Shown in pieces: positions 24,611 through 32,603 of a stretch of 64,000 nt of DNA. A model generated the notes under the pieces. The model saw only the letters and a program-made list of their open reading frames with translations. It had not been told where the DNA came from and made no database searches. Position 1 is the stretch's first letter, and each line of letters opens with the position of its first letter. This stretch comes from Brucellaceae bacterium (GTDB taxonomy: Bacteria; Pseudomonadota; Alphaproteobacteria; Rhizobiales; Rhizobiaceae), in the NCBI GenBank assembly GCA_020637755.1, contig JACKJW010000002.1:133570-197569 (forward strand), in the 5' to 3' direction. The position numbers and the translations under genes are program-made.

Positions 24611-25858
24611 TCACTTCTTGGGCGATGAGCGGCGGCAGCGCCAGTTCCAGTCGCGCTCCGGACCGATATCCACATGCACCGACTCCGTGTGGCAATAGGT
24701 GCCGACGCCGCCACGCCCGGGCATGGAACGCAGGTAGGACGCCAGCTGCCACTTGGAAACGCCCGAGACCTGGATGTCTGCGGCGGCACAATACATGTGC
24801 AGGGAGTTCTTGGCGCCCCGGGCCTTGCGGTTGTGGCTGGGGCTGCGATAGCCCGAAGTGACGACCACCTTCTGGCCGTAACGGCGCTCGATGGTCTTGA
24901 GCACCTTCACGAGCGCCGGTTTGAGACAGGCGACATCAACGCCGGAATGCTGCACCGCCAGTCCGTTCGGCGCCAGGCGGGCAAGGCCTGTGATCGAGGC
25001 CACGCGCACGGGGCCTTCCTCCTCATTCGCATCGACGTCGGAATCCTCGTATGTGCCGGACTTGCGCTTGATCTCGAAGAGCGATTCGGCATTGACACCC
25101 GGAAGTGCCGAAACGCTCGTGGGGTTGCCCGGTGTCAGCGTCGCCACTTGGCGCGCGGCGGCCGGGGTGCGCGGCAGAACGGCCACCCTGTCGGTGGTGG
25201 CGGGCGCGGGCTTGGCAACCTTGGCAGGCGGGCGCGGCGTTTCCTGCGAAAACAGCGACGCCAGGAAGCCGCGCGACTTCGGCTTTTCAACCGGCTCGGC
25301 GCTCGCCACAACCGCATTGGCTGCCGCAGGAGGGGAAGCCGGAACGGGGGCCGCTTGCGGCGCAGGGGCAGAGGCAGTCACCGGCGCCGGGGCTGCCGCT
25401 TGCCGCGGATCGAAGACGGGGACGGGTACCGGTTCAGGTGCTGCTGCCTGGGCAACACGCGCCGAAGCCGGATCGAGAGGCTCGGCAGAAGGGGGCGGCG
25501 GAAAGCCCGGCGCCGGTGTCAGCGGTGAGGTCACGGCGGCACCCGGTGCGGCGGGCGCGGCGGCAACGGCAGCGGCAGGTTGCTGGGCCGGCAAGGCCGG
25601 ACTTGCCGCCGCAACCTGCGGCGCCGGGTTCTGTACGGCGTTGGAAACCTGCATGGATGCCTGCGGGTCAGCGGGGCCGGAAACGGGATTTGGCGGCTGG
25701 CTGCTGCTTGCAGCCACATCGGCCATGGCCAGTTCAAGCGGCGGGACGGGTGCCGAAGTGCAGGAAGCCGAAAGGATGGACACCAGCATCATCGCCGGGA
25801 GGGCTTTCAGCCCGCGCCTGGTCGCTCCCTGCTGGTTCAAGCCTGTTTCCCCCTTCAC
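24611..25858 (-). CDS. DUF882 (M15-like) lipoprotein with long Ala/Pro linker
   Basis: A 415-residue envelope protein. A lipoprotein-type signal ends at ILSASC. Residues about 40-220 are low-complexity Ala/Pro/Val sequence, a cell-wall-spanning type linker. The C-terminal 125 residues form a DUF882/peptidase M15-type domain with VVTSGYRSPSHNRKARGA, the zinc ligands in SLHMYCAAADIQV (H-x6-D) and the last His in SVHVDIG. The set of ligands is intact, so a D,D- or L,D-carboxypeptidase role on peptidoglycan is plausible (YcbK-like), but this is inference. It is transcribed leftward, downstream of phaC. Confidence 0.8.
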   Translation of the reverse strand: MKGETGLNQQGATRRGLKALPAMMLVSILSASCTSAPVPPLELAMADVAASSSQPPNPVSGPADPQASMQVSNAVQNPAPQVAAASPALPAQQPAAAVAAAPAAPGAAVTSPLTPAPGFPPPPSAEPLDPASARVAQAAAPEPVPVPVFDPRQAAAPAPVTASAPAPQAAPVPASPPAAANAVVASAEPVEKPKSRGFLASLFSQETPRPPAKVAKPAPATTDRVAVLPRTPAAARQVATLTPGNPTSVSALPGVNAESLFEIKRKSGTYEDSDVDANEEEGPVRVASITGLARLAPNGLAVQHSGVDVACLKPALVKVLKTIERRYGQKVVVTSGYRSPSHNRKARGAKNSLHMYCAAADIQVSGVSKWQLASYLRSMPGRGGVGTYCHTESVHVDIGPERDWNWRCRRSSPKK

Positions 25859-26044
25859 CCGGCCGGCGCCGGTCCCCGCCAGCGGGCATGCCGGATCAAA
25901 TCACCTGCGTGCCTTAGAGCCGGCATGTGAATCAACTGTTACTTTACAACAGCCGGCATTGAAACATGGAGCATGCCGGATAGGGCGCAATTGAGGCGAG
26001 ATAATGGTTCGCGACGGCGCGACGCTGCAGCCGCCCTGCAGGAT

Positions 26045-26084
26045 CCTTGCCCGGCCTTCCCGGGGAGGGCCGGGCCGGGCAGGA
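26045..26084 (-). terminator. GC-rich hairpin after phaC
   Basis: Downstream of the phaC stop the minus strand folds into a long GC hairpin (cctgcccggcc paired with ggccgggcaagg, loop rich in CCCC/GGGG). No clear U run follows, so it may stabilise the mRNA end or work with Rho. It is the main feature of the 232-base gap between phaC and the DUF882 gene. Confidence 0.35.
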
Positions 26085-26090
26085 GGGCTG

Positions 26091-27932
26091 TCAGACGCGT
26101 TCCAGAACGTAGGTTCCCGGCGCATCACAGAGGGGCTCGACCTTGCCGCCCCCCACCGCGCGCGCCTTGACCGGCTTGGCGGTTTCCATGGATTCGATCC
26201 ACGCCATCCAGTGCGGCCACCAGGAGCCCGGATGTTCTTCCGCCGTGGCGACCCAGTCCTCGAACTCGCCTTCCGGCTTGCCGTTGGTCCAATACTGGTA
26301 CTTCACCTTGTCCGGCGGATTGACGACGCCGGCAATGTGACCCGACCCCGACAGGATGTATTGCACGTCGCCGCCAAAGAACCGGCAGCCGTGGAAAACC
26401 GATTTCGCCGGGGCGATGTGGTCTTCCTTGGCCGCAAGGTTGTAGATCGGGATCGTAACGTCCTTGAGGTTGATCGGCGCGCCGCCCAGCATCATCTTGC
26501 CCTTGGAGAGGTTGTTCTCCAGATAGCAGTTGCGCAGGTAGAACGAGTGATTGGCCGCCGTCATGCGCGTGGAATCGGAATTCCAGTAGAGCAGGTCGAA
26601 CGCCATCGGCGTCTTGCCGCGCATGTAGTTGTTGACCGCGTAGGACCAGATGAGGTCACGCGAGCGCAGCATGTTGAAGGCGGAAGCCATCTTGCCGCCG
26701 TCGAGATAGCCCTTTTCTTGCATCTGGCGCTCGACACCCTCGATCTGCTCCTCGTCCACGAAGACCAGCAGGTCGCCGCCATAGGTAAAATCAACTTGCG
26801 TGGTGAACAGCGTCGCAGACTGGATGCGCTTGTCGCCCTCGCGCGCAAACATGGCAAGCGCGGCAGAAAGCAGCGAGCCGCCGACGCAATAACCGACCGA
26901 GTTGACCTTCTTTTCGCCCGTGATCTCCTCGATCGTGTCGAGTGCGAAGGTGATGCCTTCCTCGATATAGGCTTCCCAGGTCTTCAGGCGATGGCGCTCA
27001 TCCGGGTTGACCCACGAGATGACGAACACCGTCTGGCCCTGGTCCACGCACCACTTGATGAAGCTCTTTTCCGGGTTGAGATCGAGAATGTAGAACTTGT
27101 TGATCCATGGCGGACAGATCAGCAGCGGGCGCTTGATGACCGTTTCCGTGGTCGCCTCATACTGGATGATCTCCGCCGTCTCCGACCGTGCGACAACCTT
27201 GCCCGGTGTCGTGGCCATGTTGCGGCCCACCTCGAAGTTGGTCGGATCGACCTGGCGGATCTTCACGTCGCCCTTGCCGGCGGCGATGTCCTCGGCCAGC
27301 ATCTGCATGCCGCGCACGATGTTCTCGCCATTCGAGCCTGCGGTCTCGCGGAACAGTTCGGGATTGGTCAGCAGGAAGTTCGACGGGGAGAGCGCATTGG
27401 CGATCTGCTCCATGTAGAATTCCGCCTTGTGGCGCGTCTTGTCGTCCAGCCCGTTGGCGCCGGTCACCAGCTCGTTCGCCCATCGGCTGGTCACCAGATA
27501 GGTCTGCTTGATGAAGTCGAAAAACGCGTTGTTTTCCCAGTCCGGATCGGCAAAACGCTTGTCGCCCTTGTCGGGCTTCACCACATCTTCCTGCACATCA
27601 CCGGAGGCGCGGCGAATCGAATTGGTCCATACCGTCATGTAGTTGGAGAACAGACGGGTTTGGGCATCCAGTGCGCGCGCCGGGTCCGACAGCCAATATT
27701 CCGAGACCTTCGAAAAGGTTTTCACCAGGTCGGTCATTGGCTCCGACATCTGGTCGATCTTGCCTTCCTCTCGCGGCTTGATCCATGCCGATGCGGCCTT
27801 GCCCGCAGCCTCGATCGCCCGCGCCATGTTGTGGGCGAACGCCTCCGGGTCCTTGATGAGGTAGCCTTCGACGGATTCAAGATGAGGGGAGCCGCCGGAC
27901 GCCTTGCCGTCCGTCTTGTCCTTGCCAGCCAT
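26091..27932 (-). CDS. phaC: Class I poly(3-hydroxyalkanoate) synthase
   Basis: PhaC (613 residues) polymerises hydroxyacyl-CoA into storage polyester at the granule surface. Length fits class I. The lipase-like box is GYCVGG with the catalytic Cys; the catalytic Asp lies in AAKEDHIAP and the His in SGSGHIAGVVN. The conserved PPWINKFYILDL and FVISWVNP segments precede them. The start ATG at 27932 has a strong GGAGGA ribosome site and a well-placed promoter at 27971-27999. No phasin, thiolase or reductase gene is next to it in this window. Confidence 0.96.
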   Translation of the reverse strand: MAGKDKTDGKASGGSPHLESVEGYLIKDPEAFAHNMARAIEAAGKAASAWIKPREEGKIDQMSEPMTDLVKTFSKVSEYWLSDPARALDAQTRLFSNYMTVWTNSIRRASGDVQEDVVKPDKGDKRFADPDWENNAFFDFIKQTYLVTSRWANELVTGANGLDDKTRHKAEFYMEQIANALSPSNFLLTNPELFRETAGSNGENIVRGMQMLAEDIAAGKGDVKIRQVDPTNFEVGRNMATTPGKVVARSETAEIIQYEATTETVIKRPLLICPPWINKFYILDLNPEKSFIKWCVDQGQTVFVISWVNPDERHRLKTWEAYIEEGITFALDTIEEITGEKKVNSVGYCVGGSLLSAALAMFAREGDKRIQSATLFTTQVDFTYGGDLLVFVDEEQIEGVERQMQEKGYLDGGKMASAFNMLRSRDLIWSYAVNNYMRGKTPMAFDLLYWNSDSTRMTAANHSFYLRNCYLENNLSKGKMMLGGAPINLKDVTIPIYNLAAKEDHIAPAKSVFHGCRFFGGDVQYILSGSGHIAGVVNPPDKVKYQYWTNGKPEGEFEDWVATAEEHPGSWWPHWMAWIESMETAKPVKARAVGGGKVEPLCDAPGTYVLERV

Positions 27933-27970
27933 GCGGTTTTCCTCCGAACCTGTTTGACTTTTGTTGACTT

Positions 27971-27999
27971 ATTTAGGGCCATTCATGAAATACGCGCAA
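27971..27999 (-). promoter_or_regulatory. Sigma70-like promoter of phaC
   Basis: On the minus strand TTGCGC (27994-27999) and CTAAAT (27971-27976) are 17 bases apart, about 38 bases before the phaC start codon. The region lies in the gap shared with the divergent lipoprotein gene. Confidence 0.45.
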
Positions 28000-28123
28000 G
28001 CGGAACGATGGTTGGTGCCGGGCGTCCTGCGCAGTTCGCCATGAAACGACCGGATTTTGGCCGTTGATAGGCACCGGGCGTATCCGCACAGGTTACGGCC
28101 CAACGAAAAGGCGCAAAGGCGGC

Positions 28124-28678
28124 ATGTCATTGCAAACGTCAGGACCAAGGATCGGCAAGCTGCCGCGTGCGGTCGCGCTGGCAGGCGCGATTCTGGCTGT
28201 CTCCGGCCTTGCGGCCTGCTCGACCACCAACATCGAGGATATGGCGCCCTCGGCTTCGCTGGCGCCGAAGCAACTGCTGCCCGCACCATCCGCACCGGGC
28301 AAGGCAAGCCAGGTCGAACCGGCGCAGACGGCTGCTGCGCAGGCTGCAGCCAGCAAGACGCCTGACACCACGACGGCGGATGCCAAACCGGCAGATGCGA
28401 AGGCCAAACCCGCCAAACCGGCAGCCACGGTGGCCTCTGCCGACGGTGCGCCGGAGGATACCGGCACCTATCCCAACATCAACAACGTGCCCAAGGGTGA
28501 GACCGGCCAGATGTCGCCGGAACAGCGGGCCGCACTGATGCGCGAACTCGCTCAGGCCCGCGGCGGCCAGAAGGCAGCAGGCGCAAAGCCCTCCGGGCTG
28601 ACCACCGTCCAGCAGATGCGCAAACTTGGCAATCAGCACACCAAGGAGGCGCTCAAGACGATTGTCGAGAGCGAGTGA
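28124..28678 (+). CDS. Lipoprotein of unknown function
   Basis: A 184-residue protein with a lipoprotein signal (LAGAILAVSGLAAC, Cys as residue 29 or so). The mature part is Ala/Pro/Lys-rich up to about residue 115. It then has a short, better ordered C-terminus with GTYPNINNVPKGETGQMSP and MRELAQARGGQ, ending in QMRKLGNQHTKEALKTIVE. Short lipoproteins with this PNIN...G-x-MSPEQ pattern are common in Rhizobiales. The ATG at 28124 follows aaaggcggc. It is divergent from phaC and 85 bases before the aminotransferase gene. Confidence 0.72.
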   Translation: MSLQTSGPRIGKLPRAVALAGAILAVSGLAACSTTNIEDMAPSASLAPKQLLPAPSAPGKASQVEPAQTAAAQAAASKTPDTTTADAKPADAKAKPAKPAATVASADGAPEDTGTYPNINNVPKGETGQMSPEQRAALMRELAQARGGQKAAGAKPSGLTTVQQMRKLGNQHTKEALKTIVESE

Positions 28679-28763
28679 GCCTATCGACCGCCGCGCCCAT
28701 TGGGTATATAGGCACAAAACCTTTTTGCCGGTTTGCCGGCGCATCTTGAACACGGTCGGAAAA

Positions 28764-29981
28764 ATGGAAGAATTTCACAAGGTCCGCAGGCTGCCGCCCT
28801 ACGTCTTCGAGCAGGTCAATCGCCTGAAGGCGAGCGCACGTGCCCAGGGCGCCGACATCATCGATCTCGGCATGGGCAACCCCGACCTTCCCACGCCCAA
28901 GGCCATCGTGGACAAGCTGGTCGAGGTTGTGCGCGATCCGCGCACCCACCGCTATTCGTCCTCGCGCGGCATTCCCGGCCTTCGCAAGGCACAGGCCAAT
29001 TATTATGCCCGCCGCTTCAACGTGAAGCTCAACCCGGACACCCAGGTCGTTGCCACGCTCGGTTCAAAGGAAGGCTTCGCCAACATGGCGCAGGCCATCA
29101 CCGCGCCCGGTGACGTGATCCTCTGTCCCAACCCGACCTATCCGATCCATGCCTTCGGCTTCATCATGTCCGGCGGCGTGATCCGCTCGGTGCCCGTCGA
29201 GCCGGATGACAATTTCCTCTCCGCGCTGGATCGCGGCGTGCGTCATTCCATTCCCAAGCCGCTGGCGCTGATCCTGAACTATCCGTCCAACCCGACTGCG
29301 CAGGTCGCATCGCTCGATTTCTACAAGGAAGTGGTCGACTACGCGCGCAAGCACGACATCATCCTGCTGTCGGACCTGGCGTATTCGGAAATCTATTTCG
29401 ACGGCAATCCGCCGCCTTCCATTCTGGAAGTGCCGGGCGCGATGGACGTGGCCGTCGAGTTCACGTCCATGTCGAAGACCTTCTCCATGCCCGGCTGGCG
29501 GATGGGCTTTGCTGTCGGCAACGAGCGCCTGATCGCGGCGCTCGCCCGCGTGAAATCCTACCTCGATTATGGCGCCTTCACGCCCATCCAGGTGGCCGCG
29601 ACCGCCGCGCTCAACGGCGACGGCACCGAAATCCAGGAAGTGCGCGACATCTACCATGCGCGGCGCGACGTGATGGTGGAGAGCTTCGGCCGCGCCGGCT
29701 GGGATGTTCCGCCGCCGCCGGCCACCATGTTTGCCTGGGCGCCGATCCCGGAACCTTTCCGCCACCTCGGCTCGTTGGAATTTTCCAAGCTGCTGGTGGA
29801 GAAGGCCCATGTGGCCGTCGCCCCCGGCATCGGCTTTGGCGAGCATGGCGATGATTTCGTGCGTCTGGCGCTGGTGGAAAACGAGCACCGCATCCGTCAG
29901 GCTGCGCGCAACATCAAGAAGTTCCTGGCGAGCGCCGAAACCAACATGCACAATGTGGTTTCGCTGAACACGCGCCGTTGA
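28764..29981 (+). CDS. AlaC-like class I/II aminotransferase
   Basis: A 405-residue PLP-dependent aminotransferase. It matches E. coli AlaC (YfdZ), the glutamate-pyruvate transaminase, along its length: LPPYVFEQVNRLKASARAQG, IDLGMGNPDLPTP, YSSSRGIPGLRKAQ, NPTYPIHAFGF, NYPSNPTAQ and the PLP-Lys motif SMSKTFSMPGWRMGF. Related enzymes act as LL-diaminopimelate aminotransferases, so the substrate is not certain. It precedes hom, suggesting a role in amino acid biosynthesis from pyruvate or aspartate. The ATG at 28764 gives the family N-terminus. Confidence 0.88.
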   Translation: MEEFHKVRRLPPYVFEQVNRLKASARAQGADIIDLGMGNPDLPTPKAIVDKLVEVVRDPRTHRYSSSRGIPGLRKAQANYYARRFNVKLNPDTQVVATLGSKEGFANMAQAITAPGDVILCPNPTYPIHAFGFIMSGGVIRSVPVEPDDNFLSALDRGVRHSIPKPLALILNYPSNPTAQVASLDFYKEVVDYARKHDIILLSDLAYSEIYFDGNPPPSILEVPGAMDVAVEFTSMSKTFSMPGWRMGFAVGNERLIAALARVKSYLDYGAFTPIQVAATAALNGDGTEIQEVRDIYHARRDVMVESFGRAGWDVPPPPATMFAWAPIPEPFRHLGSLEFSKLLVEKAHVAVAPGIGFGEHGDDFVRLALVENEHRIRQAARNIKKFLASAETNMHNVVSLNTRR

Positions 29982-30050
29982 CACGAGCGGCCTGCCGCGT
30001 CAGGTGGGCCGGATTGAATTGAAATGACGGGAAGAGGGGACGGCGCAGCC

Positions 30051-31370
30051 ATGTCTGACGCGTTGCGAATCGGAATTGCCGGTCTGGGAACCGTGGGTGC
30101 GTCCGTGGTGCGCATTCTCGACGAACACGCGGCGATCCTCACCCGCCAGTGCGGGCGCACCGTGAAAGTCACGGCGGTCTCGGCCCGTTCCAGGGCCAAG
30201 GATCGCGGCATCAACCTGACGGGCGTGGAATGGTTCGATGATCCCGTCGATCTCGCCAAATCCCCCGGCATTGACGTCTTTGTCGAACTGATCGGCGGCG
30301 ACGAGGGGCCCGCCCATGAGGCGGTGAAGGCAGCCCTTGCTGCCGGTCACCACGTGGTGACGGCCAACAAGGCGCTGCTCGCCAAGCACGGCGTGGCATT
30401 GGCGAAAATCGCGGAAGACAAGGGTGTTCTCCTCAATTTCGAGGCCGCCGTTGCCGGTGGCATCCCGGTCATCAAGACCATGCGCGAGGCGCTCGCCGGC
30501 AACACGGTCAGCCGCGTCTTCGGCATCATGAACGGCACCTGCAACTACATCCTGACCCGCATGGAGCAGGAGGAAATCCCCTTCGAGGCGGTGCTCGCCG
30601 ATGCCCAGCGTCTCGGTTATGCGGAAGCCGACCCGACCTTCGACATCGAGGGCAACGATACGGCCCACAAGCTGGCAATCCTCACCTCCATTGCCTTCGG
30701 CACAAAGATTGCCGCCGATGACATCTATCTGGAGGGCATCTCCAACATTTCGCTGGCAGACATCCGCGCCGCGTCCAATCTCGGTTACCGGATCAAGCTG
30801 CTCGGCGTGGCCCAGAAGACCGACAGCGGCATCGAACAGCGCGTGCACCCGACCATGGTGCCGAAGTCGTCGGTGATCGCGCAGGTCCATGGCGTGACGA
30901 ATGCGGTCGCCATCGAGACCGATCTGCTCGGCGAATTGCTGCTGTCGGGCCCCGGTGCCGGCGGCAATGCCACGGCCTCGGCTGTCATCGGCGACATTGC
31001 CGACATCGCCAAGAGCCGCCCCGGCTTCCAGCACGGCCCGGCGCTCGGCTGGCCCGCCAAGGAACTCAAGCCCTACAAGCGCGCCAAGATGCGCGCCCAC
31101 GAGGGCGGCTATTTCATCCGCCTCACCGTGCATGACCGTACCGGCGTTTTTGCGGCCATCGCCAAGCGCATGGCCGACAATGACATCTCGCTGGAATCCA
31201 TCGTGCAGCACGCCATCGAGGGGGAAACCGGTCCCGGCGCACCCAAGACCGTCATTCTCGTCACCCATGAGACGACCGAGGCCGCGGTGCGAAAGGCGGT
31301 GGACGGAATCACCAGGGACGGACACCTGACCGATCGCGCCCAGGTGATCCGCATCGAGCGGGCCGATTAA
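30051..31370 (+). CDS. hom: Homoserine dehydrogenase with ACT domain
   Basis: Hom (439 residues) reduces aspartate semialdehyde to homoserine, the branch point to threonine, methionine and isoleucine. The N-terminal Rossmann motif is IGIAGLGTVGASVV; the catalytic domain has NGTCNYILTRM, the acidic LGYAEADPTFDIEGND and the metal/substrate segment after it. Residues about 350-439 form an ACT domain (YFIRLTVHDRTGVFAAIAKR), which usually gives feedback inhibition by threonine. I chose the ATG at 30051, preceded by an agagggga ribosome site; the ATG at 30024 lacks one. Confidence 0.96.
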   Translation: MSDALRIGIAGLGTVGASVVRILDEHAAILTRQCGRTVKVTAVSARSRAKDRGINLTGVEWFDDPVDLAKSPGIDVFVELIGGDEGPAHEAVKAALAAGHHVVTANKALLAKHGVALAKIAEDKGVLLNFEAAVAGGIPVIKTMREALAGNTVSRVFGIMNGTCNYILTRMEQEEIPFEAVLADAQRLGYAEADPTFDIEGNDTAHKLAILTSIAFGTKIAADDIYLEGISNISLADIRAASNLGYRIKLLGVAQKTDSGIEQRVHPTMVPKSSVIAQVHGVTNAVAIETDLLGELLLSGPGAGGNATASAVIGDIADIAKSRPGFQHGPALGWPAKELKPYKRAKMRAHEGGYFIRLTVHDRTGVFAAIAKRMADNDISLESIVQHAIEGETGPGAPKTVILVTHETTEAAVRKAVDGITRDGHLTDRAQVIRIERAD

Positions 31371-31400
31371 GCCTGTCTGCAAAAAGGTTTTGTCTTCAAT

Positions 31401-31427
31401 CGGTTGAATTCCGTTCAACCGGTTGAA
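31401..31427. promoter_or_regulatory. Overlapping palindromes between hom and glpX
   Basis: cggttgaa (31401-31408) and ttcaaccg (31414-31421) form an inverted repeat around 5 bases, and the second arm also makes a perfect 14-base palindrome (ttcaaccggttgaa, 31414-31427). Three half-sites thus share one core. It may be an operator for glpX or a weak transcription stop for hom; no U run follows. Confidence 0.4.
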
Positions 31428-31534
31428 AGCCGTTGGCTTGCTCTTGCGGGCATCCCGCGCCTCTGACAAAAGGACGCGCAAGACGGTCACCGCAAGGTGG
31501 CCGCGCAACCCATGTTCCCGATCCAGGATTTCCC

Positions 31535-32512
31535 ATGGCCAAGAACGCTTCCTCCGGTCTCGACCGTATCCTCACCCTCGAACTCGTCCGCGTGACCGAG
31601 GCTGCCGCCGTGGCCGCTGCCCGCCTGCGTGGCCGTGGCGACGAGAAGGCCGCCGACCAGGTGGCCGTCGATGCCATGCGCAACGAGCTGAACCGCCTGC
31701 CCATCCAGGGCACGGTTGTGATCGGCGAGGGCGAGCGCGATGAGGCACCGATGCTCTACATCGGCGAGGAAGTGGGCACCAAGGACGGCCCGGCCGTTGA
31801 TATCGCGCTCGATCCGCTGGAAGGCACGACGATCTGCGCGAAAAACCTCCCGAACTCGCTGGCCGTCATCGCCATCGCCGAGAAGGGCAGCCTGCTCTAT
31901 GCGCCCGACGTCTACATGGACAAGATTGCGGTCGGCCCCGGCTATCCCAAGGGTGTGGTGAGCCTGAAGAAGTCGCCGCGCGAAAACATCGAGTCGCTGG
32001 CCAAGGCCAAGGGCGTGCAGGTCAACGAAATCACCGCCTGCATCCTCGACCGCCCGCGCCATGCCCGCCTGATCGAGGAAGTGCGCGAGACCGGCGCATC
32101 GATCCGCCTGATCGGCGATGGCGACGTGGCGGGCGTCATCCACGTGACCGACCCGATCGAGACCGGCATCGACATCTATCTGGGTATCGGTGGCGCGCCG
32201 GAAGGCGTGCTGGCTGCCGCCGCACTGCGCTGCATCGGCGGCCAGATGGAAGGCCGTCTCCAGCTCAATTCGGAAGAGAAGATTGCCCGCGCCAAGACGA
32301 TGGGTATCGACGATCCGGAAAAGATCTACACCATGGAAGAGATGGCGCGCGGTGACGTGCTGTTCGCCGCCACCGGCGTGACCGACGGCAACATGTTGTC
32401 GGGCGTGAAATTCTACCCGGACTCCATCCAGACCCACACGATCGTCATGCGCTCGTCCTCCAAGACGGTGCGCGAGATCAAGGCCCGTCACCAGGATCTC
32501 GGCAAGTTCTGA
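31535..32512 (+). CDS. glpX: Class II fructose-1,6-bisphosphatase
   Basis: GlpX (325 residues) dephosphorylates fructose-1,6-bisphosphate in gluconeogenesis. Conserved motifs are VTEAAAVAAARLRGRGDEKAAD (broken here), VVIGEGERDEAPML with metal-binding Asp/Glu, DPLEGTT, GDGDVAG and GIGGAPEGVLAAAALRC. The ATG at 31535 gives the usual MAKNASSGLDRILTLE start. It lies 164 bases after hom, the gap containing a double palindrome, and is followed by a strong terminator. Confidence 0.96.
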   Translation: MAKNASSGLDRILTLELVRVTEAAAVAAARLRGRGDEKAADQVAVDAMRNELNRLPIQGTVVIGEGERDEAPMLYIGEEVGTKDGPAVDIALDPLEGTTICAKNLPNSLAVIAIAEKGSLLYAPDVYMDKIAVGPGYPKGVVSLKKSPRENIESLAKAKGVQVNEITACILDRPRHARLIEEVRETGASIRLIGDGDVAGVIHVTDPIETGIDIYLGIGGAPEGVLAAAALRCIGGQMEGRLQLNSEEKIARAKTMGIDDPEKIYTMEEMARGDVLFAATGVTDGNMLSGVKFYPDSIQTHTIVMRSSSKTVREIKARHQDLGKF

Positions 32513-32537
32513 GCATTGCCCTGACAGGGGAAACGAG

Positions 32538-32576
32538 GGCCGCTGCGGACGCCATGCCGCGGCGGCCTTGCTGTTT
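32538..32576 (+). terminator. Rho-independent terminator after glpX
   Basis: A GC-rich 11-base-pair stem with one mismatch (ggccgctgcgg at 32538-32548 with ccgcggcggcc at 32557-32567) is followed by ttgctgttt. It ends the hom-glpX group before recJ. Confidence 0.75.
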
Positions 32577-32603
32577 CAGGGCCATGGCGTGCATTGTCCG
32601 TCC

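Noticed and set aside
24659..25994. Long rightward frames opposite the DUF882 lipoprotein
   Set aside because: Gly/Ala/Arg-rich complements of the low-complexity linker.
26004..28067. A 687-codon rightward frame across phaC
   Set aside because: It is antisense to a clearly conserved PhaC and rich in Arg/His, as expected of a GC-rich shadow frame.
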